Shown here: positions 53,507-61,759 of the stretch, piece after piece
How the letters are laid out: the number at the start of each line of letters is the position of its first letter
Position numbering within the stretch: position 1 is the stretch's first letter
Origin: Rhodoblastus sp.
Lineage (GTDB): Bacteria; Pseudomonadota; Alphaproteobacteria; Rhizobiales; Beijerinckiaceae
Length of the DNA stretch: 64,000 bases
NCBI RefSeq assembly: GCF_019449565.1
Contig: NZ_JAGRPM010000088.1
Span: 186,001 to 250,000, forward strand
Reading direction: 5' to 3'
The notes under the pieces: generated by a model
What the model saw: only the letters and a program-made list of their open reading frames with translations
What the model was told of the DNA's origin: nothing
Databases searched by the model: none
Made by a program: the position numbers and the translations under genes

Positions 53507-54391
53507 TCAAATATCGCGCAATCGGGCGGCGACGGCCTCGACGAAGCGCCGCACCTTCGGCGCGATCATCCGGTTGGAGGGATAGACGGCGTAGACGCCG
53601 CTCTCCGGCGTCGCCCAGTCCTTGAGGATCTGCACGAGAGAACCGGCGGCCAGCTCCTCGTCGACCACCCATATGGGCAGCGTCGTCAGGCCGAGGCCCT
53701 TGAGCGCCGCCTCGCGCATGGCGTTGGAGGAATTGCTGAGCATGATTGGACGGATCGGCACGGATATCGGGCCTTCCGGCCCGATGAAGCGCCATTCGCG
53801 CCCCCAGAACAAAGGCGAAAAGCCGATGCAGCGATGCGTCGCGACATCATGCGGCGTTTTCGGTTCGCCGAATTGTTCGAGATAGGCGGGGGAGGCGAGG
53901 ATGGCGACGCGCGAAATTCCAAGCTTGCGCACGATCAGATTGTCGGAGGGCTGTTGCGCAACGCGAATGGCGACGTCGACCCCCTCCTTGATCAAGTCGA
54001 CGAATTCGGTTCCGCTGACAAATTCGATCTCAAGCCCCGGCAGGTCCGCGAAAATCGCCGGCAGGGCGGGGACGATCAGGCGTTCGAAATTTTCCGGCGC
54101 GGCGACGCGCAACCGGCCCGTGGGTTCAAGCCCCAACGCGCGGGCCGAAGAGCGCGCGATCCGCGCCTGATCCATCGCGCGGCGGGCGTGGTCGTAATAG
54201 GTCCGCCCAGCCTCGGTCGGCGCCAGCCGCCGGGTCGTTCGGTCGAGCAGGCGCACATTCAGCCGCTGCTCCAGCCGGCGCACCGCCTCGCTGACCGAGG
54301 ATTTGGCCATGCCGAGCGCCTCTCCGGCGGCGGTGAAACTGCCGGAGTCCACTACCTGGACGAAAATCTCGATGCCGTCGAAGAGATTCAT
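53507..54391 (-). CDS. LysR-family transcriptional regulator
   Basis: A 294-residue regulator. The N-terminal winged helix-turn-helix (FVQVVDSGSFTAAGEALGMAKSSVSEAVRRLEQRL) is followed by the effector domain with EFVSGTEFVDLIKEGVDVAIRV. It resembles the large group of CrgA-like LysR regulators next to redox or detoxification genes. It diverges from the cupin gene, with a 7-7-7 inverted repeat between them; the catalase gene lies further on. Confidence 0.92.
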   Translation of the reverse strand: MNLFDGIEIFVQVVDSGSFTAAGEALGMAKSSVSEAVRRLEQRLNVRLLDRTTRRLAPTEAGRTYYDHARRAMDQARIARSSARALGLEPTGRLRVAAPENFERLIVPALPAIFADLPGLEIEFVSGTEFVDLIKEGVDVAIRVAQQPSDNLIVRKLGISRVAILASPAYLEQFGEPKTPHDVATHRCIGFSPLFWGREWRFIGPEGPISVPIRPIMLSNSSNAMREAALKGLGLTTLPIWVVDEELAAGSLVQILKDWATPESGVYAVYPSNRMIAPKVRRFVEAVAARLRDI

Positions 54392-54412
54392 GGGATCGGC
54401 CTCATGGCGTTA

Positions 54413-54433
54413 TTGTTCGCTCAAGCCGAACAA
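54413..54433. promoter_or_regulatory. Inverted repeat in the LysR-cupin divergent region
   Basis: TTGTTCG and CGAACAA flank seven bases, giving the T-N11-A pattern of LysR operators. It is 22 bases from the LysR start and 84 from the cupin start. Confidence 0.65.
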
Positions 54434-54516
54434 CAAGTCCATGTGTCGCCACTGTGAGAGGAGCCGATTTTTCCCTAGCCTGCGTTCATCCAATCAATGG
54501 GGCAGGGGGAAAACAC

Positions 54517-54987
54517 ATGTATCCATCCAATGATTTGAAGATCGTCGCGCCGCAGGCGGGCGCCGTCCTCAATGTTCTCGGGGCTGATATAGCCGTGAAG
54601 TCCAGCGGCGACCCCGGAAAATTCTTTTTCGCCGATCATGCGGTTCCACCCGGCTATGCCGTGCCGCTACATGTCCATGAGGATGAGGACGAGGCCTTCT
54701 ATCTGCTCGAAGGCGAAGTGACGCTGATCACCGGCGACAGCGAGAAGAAAGCCCGCCCCGGCGACTATGTTCATCTGCCGCGCGGCGTGCCGCATGGCTT
54801 CGTCAACGCCAGCGGCGCGCCCGCACGCATGCTGGTCGTGGCCAGCCCCGGCGGCAAGCTTGAGGGCCTGTTTCGCGGCCTCGACGCCGCCGCAAGCCAG
54901 GCCGCCGCGAGCAAGGCGGCGCTGGCGCCGGAGCAGGTCGGCGAAATCTGCGCCGCCCATGGCGTGCGGATGTTGCCGCCAGCCTAA
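54517..54987 (+). CDS. Single-domain cupin protein
   Basis: A 156-residue cupin. The metal-binding motif 1 is LHVHEDEDEAFYLLEGE and motif 2 is DYVHLPRGVPHGFVN. This resembles quercetin dioxygenase-like and other small cupins, but substrate or enzymatic activity cannot be decided. I chose ATG 54517 (MYPSND), which has CAGGGGGA upstream. The divergent LysR regulator probably controls it; catalase follows after about 150 bases. Confidence 0.87.
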   Translation: MYPSNDLKIVAPQAGAVLNVLGADIAVKSSGDPGKFFFADHAVPPGYAVPLHVHEDEDEAFYLLEGEVTLITGDSEKKARPGDYVHLPRGVPHGFVNASGAPARMLVVASPGGKLEGLFRGLDAAASQAAASKAALAPEQVGEICAAHGVRMLPPA

Positions 54988-55027
54988 GACGAGCAGGCGG
55001 AGCTTTGTCCGGATTGATCGATGAAAT

Positions 55028-55052
55028 CGATTAAAAAAACTTGTTTTAATCG
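55028..55052. promoter_or_regulatory. Perfect AT-rich inverted repeat upstream of catalase
   Basis: CGATTAAAA and TTTTAATCG are exact reverse complements around seven bases, 87 bases before the catalase ATG. It is AT-rich in GC-rich DNA and fits an OxyR, LysR or Fur-like operator. Confidence 0.7.
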
Positions 55053-55138
55053 TTGGAGTGGGTCGAGGCGCCCATGTCATAGCTTCGGCGTGAATTGCGG
55101 CGCATGATTGCGCCGTGGCTCCCAAACTGGAGAAACTC

Positions 55139-56596
55139 ATGACCGACGACGGCAAGAAGCTGACCACCGCCGCAGGCGTCCCGGTGGTCGACAACCAGAA
55201 CATCATGACGGCCGGGCCGCGCGGCCCCGCCCTGCTGCAGGATGTGTGGCTGCTGGAAAAGCTCGCCCATTTCGACCGCGAGGTGATCCCGGAGCGGCGC
55301 ATGCACGCCAAGGGCTCGGGCGCTTACGGGACCTTTACGACGACCCATGACATCACCCGCTATACGCGGGCCAAGATCTTTTCAGAAATCGGAAAGAAAA
55401 CCGAACTCTTCGCCCGTTTCACCACGGTCGCGGGCGAGCGCGGCGCGGCCGACGCCGAGCGCGACATTCGCGGCTTCGCGGTGAAATTCTACACGGAGGA
55501 AGGCAATTGGGACATGGTGGGCAATAACACGCCCGTCTTCTTCATGCGCGACCCGTTGAAGTTCCCCGACCTCAACCATGCCGTGAAGCGCGATCCGCGC
55601 ACCAACCTGCGCAGCGCCAAAAACAACTGGGACTTCTGGACCTCGCTGCCCGAGGCCTTGCACCAGGTCACGATCGTGATGAGCGATCGCGGCATTCCCG
55701 CGACCTATCGTCACATGCATGGCTTCGCCAGCCACACCTTCGGCTTCATCAACGCCGCGAACGAGCGTCATTGGGTGAAGTTCCACTTCAAGTCGCAGCA
55801 GGGGATCAAGAACCTGACCGACGAAGAGGCCGAGGCGATCATCGGCAAGGATCGCGAGAGCCATCAGCGCGACCTGTTCGAGAGCATTGAGAAGGGCGAC
55901 TTCCCGCGCTGGACGCTGTTCGTGCAGATCATGCCGGAAGCCGACGCCTCGAAGGTTCCCTACCATCCCTTCGATCTGACCAAGGTCTGGCCGCACAAGG
56001 ACTATCCGCTGATCGAGGTCGGCGTGATGGAGCTGAACCGCAATCCGGAGAACTTCTTCGCCGAGGTCGAGCAATCGGCCTTCAATCCGGCCAATGTCCC
56101 GCCCGGCATCGGCTTCTCGCCGGACAAGATGCTGCAGGCGCGGCTGTTCTCCTATGGCGACGCACAACGCTATCGGCTGGGCGTGAACCACCAGCAGATT
56201 CCCGTCAACGCGCCGCGTTGCCCGGTCCATTCCTATCACCGCGACGGCGCCATGCGGGTTGACGGCAATTTCGGCGGCCGCCTCGGCTACGAGCCGAATT
56301 CCTATGGCGAGTGGAAGGAGCAGCCCGATTACCGCGAACCGCCGCTCTCGATCGAAGGCGCCGCGGATCACTGGAACCACCGCGAGGACGGCGACTATTA
56401 TTCGCAGCCGCGCGCGCTGTTCCAGCTGATGACGCCGGACAAGAGGCAGGTTCTGTTCGAGAACACCGCTCGGTCGCTGGGCGGCGCGCCGAAGGAGATC
56501 CAGGTCCGCCATGTGCGGAACTGCCTCAAGGCGGATCCCGCTTATGGCGCGGGCGTGGCGAAGGCCTTGGGCCTGAGCGAAGCGGATTACGTCTGA
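55139..56596 (+). CDS. katA: Monofunctional heme catalase (small-subunit clade)
   Basis: A 485-residue hydrogen peroxide-splitting enzyme. Catalytic His56 ([14 protein letters not shown]) and Asn129 ([12 protein letters not shown]) and the proximal heme Tyr339 ([14 protein letters not shown]) are all present. The size fits clade 3. I chose ATG 55139, with GGAGA seven bases upstream; GTG 55115 is a less likely start. It probably protects against peroxide; its link with the upstream LysR-cupin pair is by position only. Confidence 0.95.
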   Translation: MTDDGKKLTTAAGVPVVDNQNIMTAGPRGPALLQDVWLLEKLAHFDREVIPERRMHAKGSGAYGTFTTTHDITRYTRAKIFSEIGKKTELFARFTTVAGERGAADAERDIRGFAVKFYTEEGNWDMVGNNTPVFFMRDPLKFPDLNHAVKRDPRTNLRSAKNNWDFWTSLPEALHQVTIVMSDRGIPATYRHMHGFASHTFGFINAANERHWVKFHFKSQQGIKNLTDEEAEAIIGKDRESHQRDLFESIEKGDFPRWTLFVQIMPEADASKVPYHPFDLTKVWPHKDYPLIEVGVMELNRNPENFFAEVEQSAFNPANVPPGIGFSPDKMLQARLFSYGDAQRYRLGVNHQQIPVNAPRCPVHSYHRDGAMRVDGNFGGRLGYEPNSYGEWKEQPDYREPPLSIEGAADHWNHREDGDYYSQPRALFQLMTPDKRQVLFENTARSLGGAPKEIQVRHVRNCLKADPAYGAGVAKALGLSEADYV

Positions 56597-56608
56597 GCCT
56601 CATCGGCG

Positions 56609-56630
56609 GCCGGGAGCGACTGCTCCCGGC
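56609..56630. terminator. Hairpin between convergent catalase and DUF3422 genes
   Basis: GCCGGGAGC pairs perfectly with GCTCCCGGC around GACT. No T-run follows, so it may be a weak bidirectional terminator. Confidence 0.6.
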
Positions 56631-56650
56631 TCGCGCCGGTGGCGGAAAGC

Positions 56651-57949
56651 TTATTCCGCGCTGTGCTTGCGGCGGATGCGCCAGACCGTCCAGCCGACGA
56701 AGCCGACGATGAAGGGAATCAGGATCGCCGTATCCACGGCGGGGTCGATGCCATGCAGGCCCGCCTGATGGGCGCCCTCAAAAACATGATGGGCGACGCT
56801 GGCGATGTAATAGGTGATGGCGGCGATGGAAAGTCCTTCCACCGTCTGCTGCAAGCGCAGTTGCAATTGCACGCGCTCGCCCATCTGCCGCAGTAGATCG
56901 CCGTTTTGCGCCTCCACTTCCGTATCGACGCGCGTGCGCAGCAATTGCGCCGCCCGCGCCAGTTTGCGCGAGAGATCGGCCTGGCGCGCCTCGGTGTTGA
57001 GGCAGGTGCGGATGGCTGGATGCAGGCGCCGGGTCAAAAAACCATCCCAGCTCGGATAATCGGGCAAAGGCGTTTCATTGATCGCTTCGAGCCGCGTCCG
57101 CACCAGATCGTCATAGGCGCGGGTCGCGCCGAAACGAAACAGGCTGGCGGTTGCGCCGACTTCGAGTTCTGCGGCGAGCGATGTCAGCTCGTCGAGCAAT
57201 TTGCGATTGGCTTCGACGCCGGAGGCGGTGGTCATGGCGTCGAGCAGGCGCGGCAATTCTTCCTCGATGCGGCGGATGGAGGGCGCGAGCCTCTGCGCCT
57301 CGGGGAGGCCCATCAGGGCGAGTGTGCGATAGGTCTCGATCTCCAGCACGCGCTGGGCCAGCCGGCCGGCGGCCATGGGCGGCATTGAACGGTTCGCGAT
57401 AAATATGCGCACGAAGCCGAACGTATCCGGCGCGAAATCAGTGGCGATGAGCGCGCGGCCGGCATTGGCCTCGGAAACCGCCATTTGCAGCGGGCCGAAC
57501 ACCGCGCCAAGCGAGGCGGGCTCGCGGTCGCCGGCGAGCATGTGCAGATCGGCTGCGACCAGCAGCGGCCCCGGCTGCGGCAACATCTGCACTTTCTGCA
57601 TCAGCGCCGTGGGGGAAGGCGCAAAGGGAGTTTCGCCTTCGAGGCCGGCAAATTCCCAGCTATGGGTGATGAATTCGCCATGCCGTTCCCACACCAGCGT
57701 CGCGCCTTGCAATTCGATGCGGAATTGCCGGGTTTGGGCGTCCGGACCCGTCAGGCCGCGCTCGACGCAGGCCTTGGTCAGCGCGGCGCGGTCGGCGTCG
57801 GCGCGGGAGGAATCGGTCAGGAAGGCGAAATGCAGGATGCGCGCCGGCGTCTCCAGCGGCCGAGTCGGTCGCGCGTGCAATTCGCCGAGGATGCGCGCCC
57901 GCAAAGGATGTTGCTCGAAAGCCGAAGCGCCGAGACCTGCTTCCGTCAT
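56651..57949 (-). CDS. DUF3422 membrane-anchored protein
   Basis: A 432-residue protein with a large soluble N-terminal part (HPLRARILGELHARPTRPL, ILHFAFLTD, WERHGEFITHSW), a helical coiled region (~290-365, ending QMGERVQLQLRLQQTVEGLS) and two C-terminal membrane segments (ITYYIASVAHHVFEG and AILIPFIVGFVGWTVWRIRRK). The layout resembles CorA-like or DUF3422 family proteins. Function unknown. It diverges from modA, with 104 bases between starts. Confidence 0.85.
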   Translation of the reverse strand: MTEAGLGASAFEQHPLRARILGELHARPTRPLETPARILHFAFLTDSSRADADRAALTKACVERGLTGPDAQTRQFRIELQGATLVWERHGEFITHSWEFAGLEGETPFAPSPTALMQKVQMLPQPGPLLVAADLHMLAGDREPASLGAVFGPLQMAVSEANAGRALIATDFAPDTFGFVRIFIANRSMPPMAAGRLAQRVLEIETYRTLALMGLPEAQRLAPSIRRIEEELPRLLDAMTTASGVEANRKLLDELTSLAAELEVGATASLFRFGATRAYDDLVRTRLEAINETPLPDYPSWDGFLTRRLHPAIRTCLNTEARQADLSRKLARAAQLLRTRVDTEVEAQNGDLLRQMGERVQLQLRLQQTVEGLSIAAITYYIASVAHHVFEGAHQAGLHGIDPAVDTAILIPFIVGFVGWTVWRIRRKHSAE

Positions 57950-58053
57950 GCTTCCCCCAAAGCTGTAAATTTGTTACACATTGCGGATGGCGAGTTCGAC
58001 AATGGTCTATGCCTTTTATATGCCACGAATTCGCGCGCAAGGAGAATGCGACT

Positions 58054-58890
58054 ATGCGGCTGACTTCCATCCGAAAACTTGCCTCGACGCGGCGCGCGCT
58101 GCTGGCTATGGCCTTTTCCGGCTTCCTTTCGCCGGCCCTGGCTCTGGACGCGACCCCCGCGCCGGCGGTCGCGCCGGCCGCCAAACCCGCGAGCGTCACC
58201 ATCTTCGCCGCCGCAAGCCTGAAGAACGCGCTCGACGAGGCGGCGGCGCTGTGGAAAAGCCGCACGGGCGAGGATGTCTCCATTTCCTATGCGGCCTCCT
58301 TTCCGCTCGCGCGGCAGATCGAGGCGGGCGCTCCGGCCGATATCTTCATTGGCGCCGATGTGGAGAGCATGGCCTATCTCGCCGACAAGAAGCTGATCGC
58401 GCCGGAAACGCGCAAGGATCTGCTCGGCAATGAGCTGGTGCTGGTCGCGCCAAAGTCGGCGGCGGGCGATTCCGTCGCGCTAACCAAGGAAGGCTTCGCC
58501 GCCGCCCTGAAGGACGGCCGGCTTTCGATGGGCGATCCCGCCAGCGTTCCGGCCGGCAAATATGGCCAGGCGGCGCTGACCAAGCTGGGCCTGTGGGACG
58601 AGGTTCAGGGCAAGGCCGCCTTCGCCGACAGCGTGCGCTCGGCCTTGCTGTTCGTTTCGCGCGGCGAGACGCCGCTCGGCATCGTCTATGCGACCGACGC
58701 CAAAGCCTCGCCGGACGTCAAGATCGTCGCGCGATTCCCGGCGGATTCGCACAAGCCGATCGTCTATCCGATCGCGCTGACGGCGGCGGCCAAGGGCGAG
58801 GCGCCCAAGAAGCTTCTCGCCTTCCTGGAAGGGCCGGAAGCGGCCAAGGCCTTCGAGAAACAGGGCTTTGTCATTCTCTCCGGCAAATAG
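58054..58890 (+). CDS. modA: Molybdate-binding periplasmic protein ModA
   Basis: A 278-residue binding protein. The signal peptide ends near ALALDA; then VTIFAAASLKNALDEAAALW, YAASFPLARQIEAGAPADIFIGAD, GDPASVPAGKYG and FVSRGETPLGIVYATDA carry the oxyanion-binding residues of ModA. It should capture molybdate or tungstate for a ModBC importer, but no modB or modC follows. ATG 58054 has AAGGAGAA eight bases upstream. A Pro/Ala linker (47-60) after the signal is unusual. Confidence 0.92.
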   Translation: MRLTSIRKLASTRRALLAMAFSGFLSPALALDATPAPAVAPAAKPASVTIFAAASLKNALDEAAALWKSRTGEDVSISYAASFPLARQIEAGAPADIFIGADVESMAYLADKKLIAPETRKDLLGNELVLVAPKSAAGDSVALTKEGFAAALKDGRLSMGDPASVPAGKYGQAALTKLGLWDEVQGKAAFADSVRSALLFVSRGETPLGIVYATDAKASPDVKIVARFPADSHKPIVYPIALTAAAKGEAPKKLLAFLEGPEAAKAFEKQGFVILSGK

Positions 58891-59004
58891 CTTCGGCGCG
58901 GCTCCGGGGTGGGCGCCGAGCTCTTGACCTGAGGCGTCAAATGGCGCCTTTTTGCAGGAATTTCGGACGTCCCGCCCTCGGGTCGCCAAACCGGAGCCGG
59001 CATC

Positions 59005-59883
59005 ATGCAAGATCTCACGCCCGAAGGGCAGCGGCTCGTCAACGACATGGCGCAGCGGACAGGGTTCAGCCCCGACGCGGTTTCGACCCTGTTGCGCGCT
59101 GTCTCCGCCGGTTACGGAACCCAAGCCCAGTTCAACCATCCCGAATTCGGCGGCATGGGGCAATGGTCCCAGGGCGGCATGATCATGATTGGCGACATGT
59201 TCAATCAGAATCTGAAATATCGCGTCGCCGCGCTCTGCGACGAGATGTCCGCCCTGCTGCGCAGCCAGACGATATTCGCCGCGCCGGCCGCCAGCCAGTC
59301 GCAATCGCAGGGTTCATCTTGGCAAAATCAGGGGGGCGTTTCTTCGGGCTTCCTGAATTCGGGCTCCAGCCTGTTCGTGCAGGGTCCCGGCTCCGGCTCG
59401 TGGTGGCCCGCCGAACTCGGCTCGCCCTCATCGACCGGAGCGCAGAACGACTTGCGCTACGCCTATTTCCCGGGGACGCGGCGCCTCGCCGTCCAGCTGG
59501 GCGGCCAGACGCGGGTTTACGATACGCTCGATCACAATATCGGCGGCTTCTCGCAGCAGCAGAGCGGCGACCAGTCAGTGACCTTCACGAGCCAGTACGG
59601 CCTCGTCCGCGTCGCCGATCTGCCTCTCATTTCGCCCGGGGGGGAGATGGCTCCGCCGCCGCCCGCGCCGCAAGAGTCTGCGCCACAACAGTCTCCGCCA
59701 CAAGAGCCTGCGCCCTTCTTCGCCCCGCCTTCGCCGGCGCCCTTTGCGGCCGCCCCGGGCGGCTCTACTTCGCGGGACGATATATTCGCCGCGCTCGAAC
59801 GCCTCGCCGATCTGCGTCAGAAGAACATCCTGACGGAAGAAGAATTCGCCGCAAAAAAGACCGAGCTGCTCAGCCGCCTCTGA
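59005..59883 (+). CDS. SHOCT-domain protein of unknown function
   Basis: A 292-residue protein. The N-terminal ~85 residues (DLTPEGQRLVNDMAQRTGFSP, FGGMGQWSQGGMIMIGDMFN) form a conserved helical domain, followed by a Ser/Gly/Gln linker, a small beta-rich region (YAYFPGTRRLAVQLGGQTRVYDT), a Pro/Gln-rich stretch (~215-258) and a C-terminal SHOCT helix pair (DIFAALERLADLRQKNILTE, EEFAAKKTELLSRL). SHOCT pairs often mediate oligomerisation. No signal peptide. It stands alone after modA. Confidence 0.8.
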   Translation: MQDLTPEGQRLVNDMAQRTGFSPDAVSTLLRAVSAGYGTQAQFNHPEFGGMGQWSQGGMIMIGDMFNQNLKYRVAALCDEMSALLRSQTIFAAPAASQSQSQGSSWQNQGGVSSGFLNSGSSLFVQGPGSGSWWPAELGSPSSTGAQNDLRYAYFPGTRRLAVQLGGQTRVYDTLDHNIGGFSQQQSGDQSVTFTSQYGLVRVADLPLISPGGEMAPPPPAPQESAPQQSPPQEPAPFFAPPSPAPFAAAPGGSTSRDDIFAALERLADLRQKNILTEEEFAAKKTELLSRL

Positions 59884-60191
59884 GCAGCAGGGGGTATCGC
59901 GGTCGGCGTTGCGGGCCTCCGCGAACCATCCGGATTTGCGCCTGGTCGAAGTGGCCTTTCCGCGCGCCTCTCGCAATTGCCGCAGAGGCCAAGGCCTAAT
60001 GCTTTAGCGGTATTCGGGGCGCCGATTTAGCGCCTGAATGAAGCGTCAGCTCTGTGGTAATCTTTGTTAACGATAAGGCCGGGCGGGTCTGGCGCTCGCC
60101 AGACCCGCCCGAATCCGGCATGTTTCACGGAGAAAGCCAATCCAGCCGCCTCTGACGGCGGCGGCCCCAAGTCAATTTGCGAGCCGCGCTC
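59884..60191. other. Intergenic region with a long GC-rich stem upstream of the phosphoesterase-Hint gene
   Basis: It contains the 14-bp stem at 60080-60111 and AT-rich patches (TTTGTTAACGATAA). I find no coding frame. Confidence 0.5.
60080..60111. terminator. 14-bp perfect stem-loop
   Basis: The arm at 60080-60093 pairs with 60098-60111 around GCTC. There is no T-run on either side. It could terminate upstream transcription or act in the 5' leader of the next gene, about 80 bases downstream. Confidence 0.6.
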
Positions 60192-61541
60192 ATGACCACG
60201 CCAGCCTATAGTCATATTGTTGTTGTCGTTGAAGAAAACCACAATTACGACCAGATCGCTGGAAATCCCGACGCGCCATTCATTAACAGCCTGATGGCGG
60301 GCGGCGCCAATCTGACCAATTTTACGGCGGAAGTGCATCCAAGCCAGCCGAATTATTTCGCGCTTTACGCGGGCTCTACTTTCGGCACAACCGATGACGC
60401 AGTGCACAGCCTGCCGGACCCAACCCTCTATACGGTCTTGCATGACGCCGGCCTCACCTTTACCGGCTATGTCGATCAGGGCGGCGGCGGCAGCGATTTC
60501 AACCATGATCCCTGGGTCTCGTTCCCCGAGGGCCGCACGGTCCAGCAGAGCTTCACCAGCTTTCCGTCACTGTTTCCGAATGGGGATTATTCCTCTCTTC
60601 CCGACGTCTCCTTCGTTATCCCCAGCGTCACCAACGACATGCATAACGGGACGATCGCGCAGGGTGATTCCTGGCTCCAGACCAATCTGGCCGCCTATGC
60701 CGAATGGGCCTTGAACAATAATTCCTTGCTGGTGGTGGTCTGGGACGAGAATGACGACGAATCCGGCGGCCCTGTCGAGGCGAGCAACCAGATTCCAGCC
60801 ATTCTCTATGGCGCCAATGTCGTGCCGGGAAATTACGACACGCCCTATAATCATTATAACCTGCTCGCCACGATCACCGGCGCGTTCGGCCTGACCGGCC
60901 CCAACAACGCCGCGACGGCGGATCAGATCGACGTTTTCTGCTTCATGGCCGGCACGCTGATCCGCACGCCGGACGGCGAGGCGGCGGTCGAAACGCTCGA
61001 ATGCGGCGATCTGGTCGTGACGGCGGAGGGCGAGGCGAAGCCGGTTCGTTGGGTCGGTCGGCAGACCGTGTCGGCGATCTTCGCCGATCCGCTGCGCAGC
61101 TGGCCGATCCGCGTCAAGGCCGGCGCCCTTGCCGACAATGTGCCCGCCCGCGATCTGCTGCTGTCGCCCGATCACGCGCTGCTGGTCGGCGGCGTGCTGA
61201 TTCAGGCCGCCGCGCTGGTCAATGGTACGTCGATCGTCCGCGAGAGCAAGGTTTCTTCCGTCTTCGTCTATTATCATATCGAATTGGACGATCATTCCCT
61301 GATCCTGGCCGAAAACACGCCGGCGGAGACGTTTATCGACAATGCCGATCGTCTCAACTTCGACAATTGGGCCGAGCATGACGCCCTCTTTCCGGAGGGC
61401 AAGCCGATCGTCGAACTGGCGATTCCGCGCGCCAAGGGGCGCCGTCAGGTCCCAATGCACATTCGGGTGGCGCTCGACGCGCGCGCGCAAGGCTTCCGCG
61501 CGCAAGATATTGGCGGGGAAGCGGTTGCGGCGGTCGCCTGA
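60192..61541 (+). CDS. Phosphoesterase-family domain fused to C-terminal Hint domain
   Basis: A 449-residue two-domain protein. Residues ~5-240 match the phosphoesterase (alkaline phosphatase-like, acid phosphatase) family: VVVVEENHNYDQI, VHPSQPNYFALYAGS, WDENDDESGG and DTPYNHYNLLATI, including metal-binding Glu, Asp and His. Residues ~250-400 form a Hedgehog/intein-type Hint_2 domain starting at Cys250 (CFMAGTLIRTPDG), with LLLSPDHALLVGG. No signal peptide is seen, so export by a type I system or a cytoplasmic role is open. Hint domains can cleave themselves at the Cys. I chose ATG 60192 (MTTPAYSH). Confidence 0.85.
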   Translation: MTTPAYSHIVVVVEENHNYDQIAGNPDAPFINSLMAGGANLTNFTAEVHPSQPNYFALYAGSTFGTTDDAVHSLPDPTLYTVLHDAGLTFTGYVDQGGGGSDFNHDPWVSFPEGRTVQQSFTSFPSLFPNGDYSSLPDVSFVIPSVTNDMHNGTIAQGDSWLQTNLAAYAEWALNNNSLLVVVWDENDDESGGPVEASNQIPAILYGANVVPGNYDTPYNHYNLLATITGAFGLTGPNNAATADQIDVFCFMAGTLIRTPDGEAAVETLECGDLVVTAEGEAKPVRWVGRQTVSAIFADPLRSWPIRVKAGALADNVPARDLLLSPDHALLVGGVLIQAAALVNGTSIVRESKVSSVFVYYHIELDDHSLILAENTPAETFIDNADRLNFDNWAEHDALFPEGKPIVELAIPRAKGRRQVPMHIRVALDARAQGFRAQDIGGEAVAAVA

Positions 61542-61595
61542 GCCGCGACGACAGTTCGCGGCCGCTGGATTTTCCGCAGATCCCTGCGCCGCCCG

Positions 61596-61615
61596 CTGAA
61601 ATCCATTGATTTCAG
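61596..61615. repeat. Small inverted repeat upstream of the GGDEF-EAL gene
   Basis: CTGAAATC and GATTTCAG flank CATT, 55 bases after the phosphoesterase-Hint stop. Possible operator or weak terminator. Confidence 0.5.
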
Positions 61616-61759
61616 TCAGTCGGTTAATGGCGGTTCCGTGGTGCGCCGTTAATACTAATGAATGTTAATATTGTAGGAATTACCTCGCATTAAGGGCTTG
61701 GATCGTAATCACAGGAGGGCTAAGGCGAGCGATCGCTTACATTACTGGAATTCTGCCTG

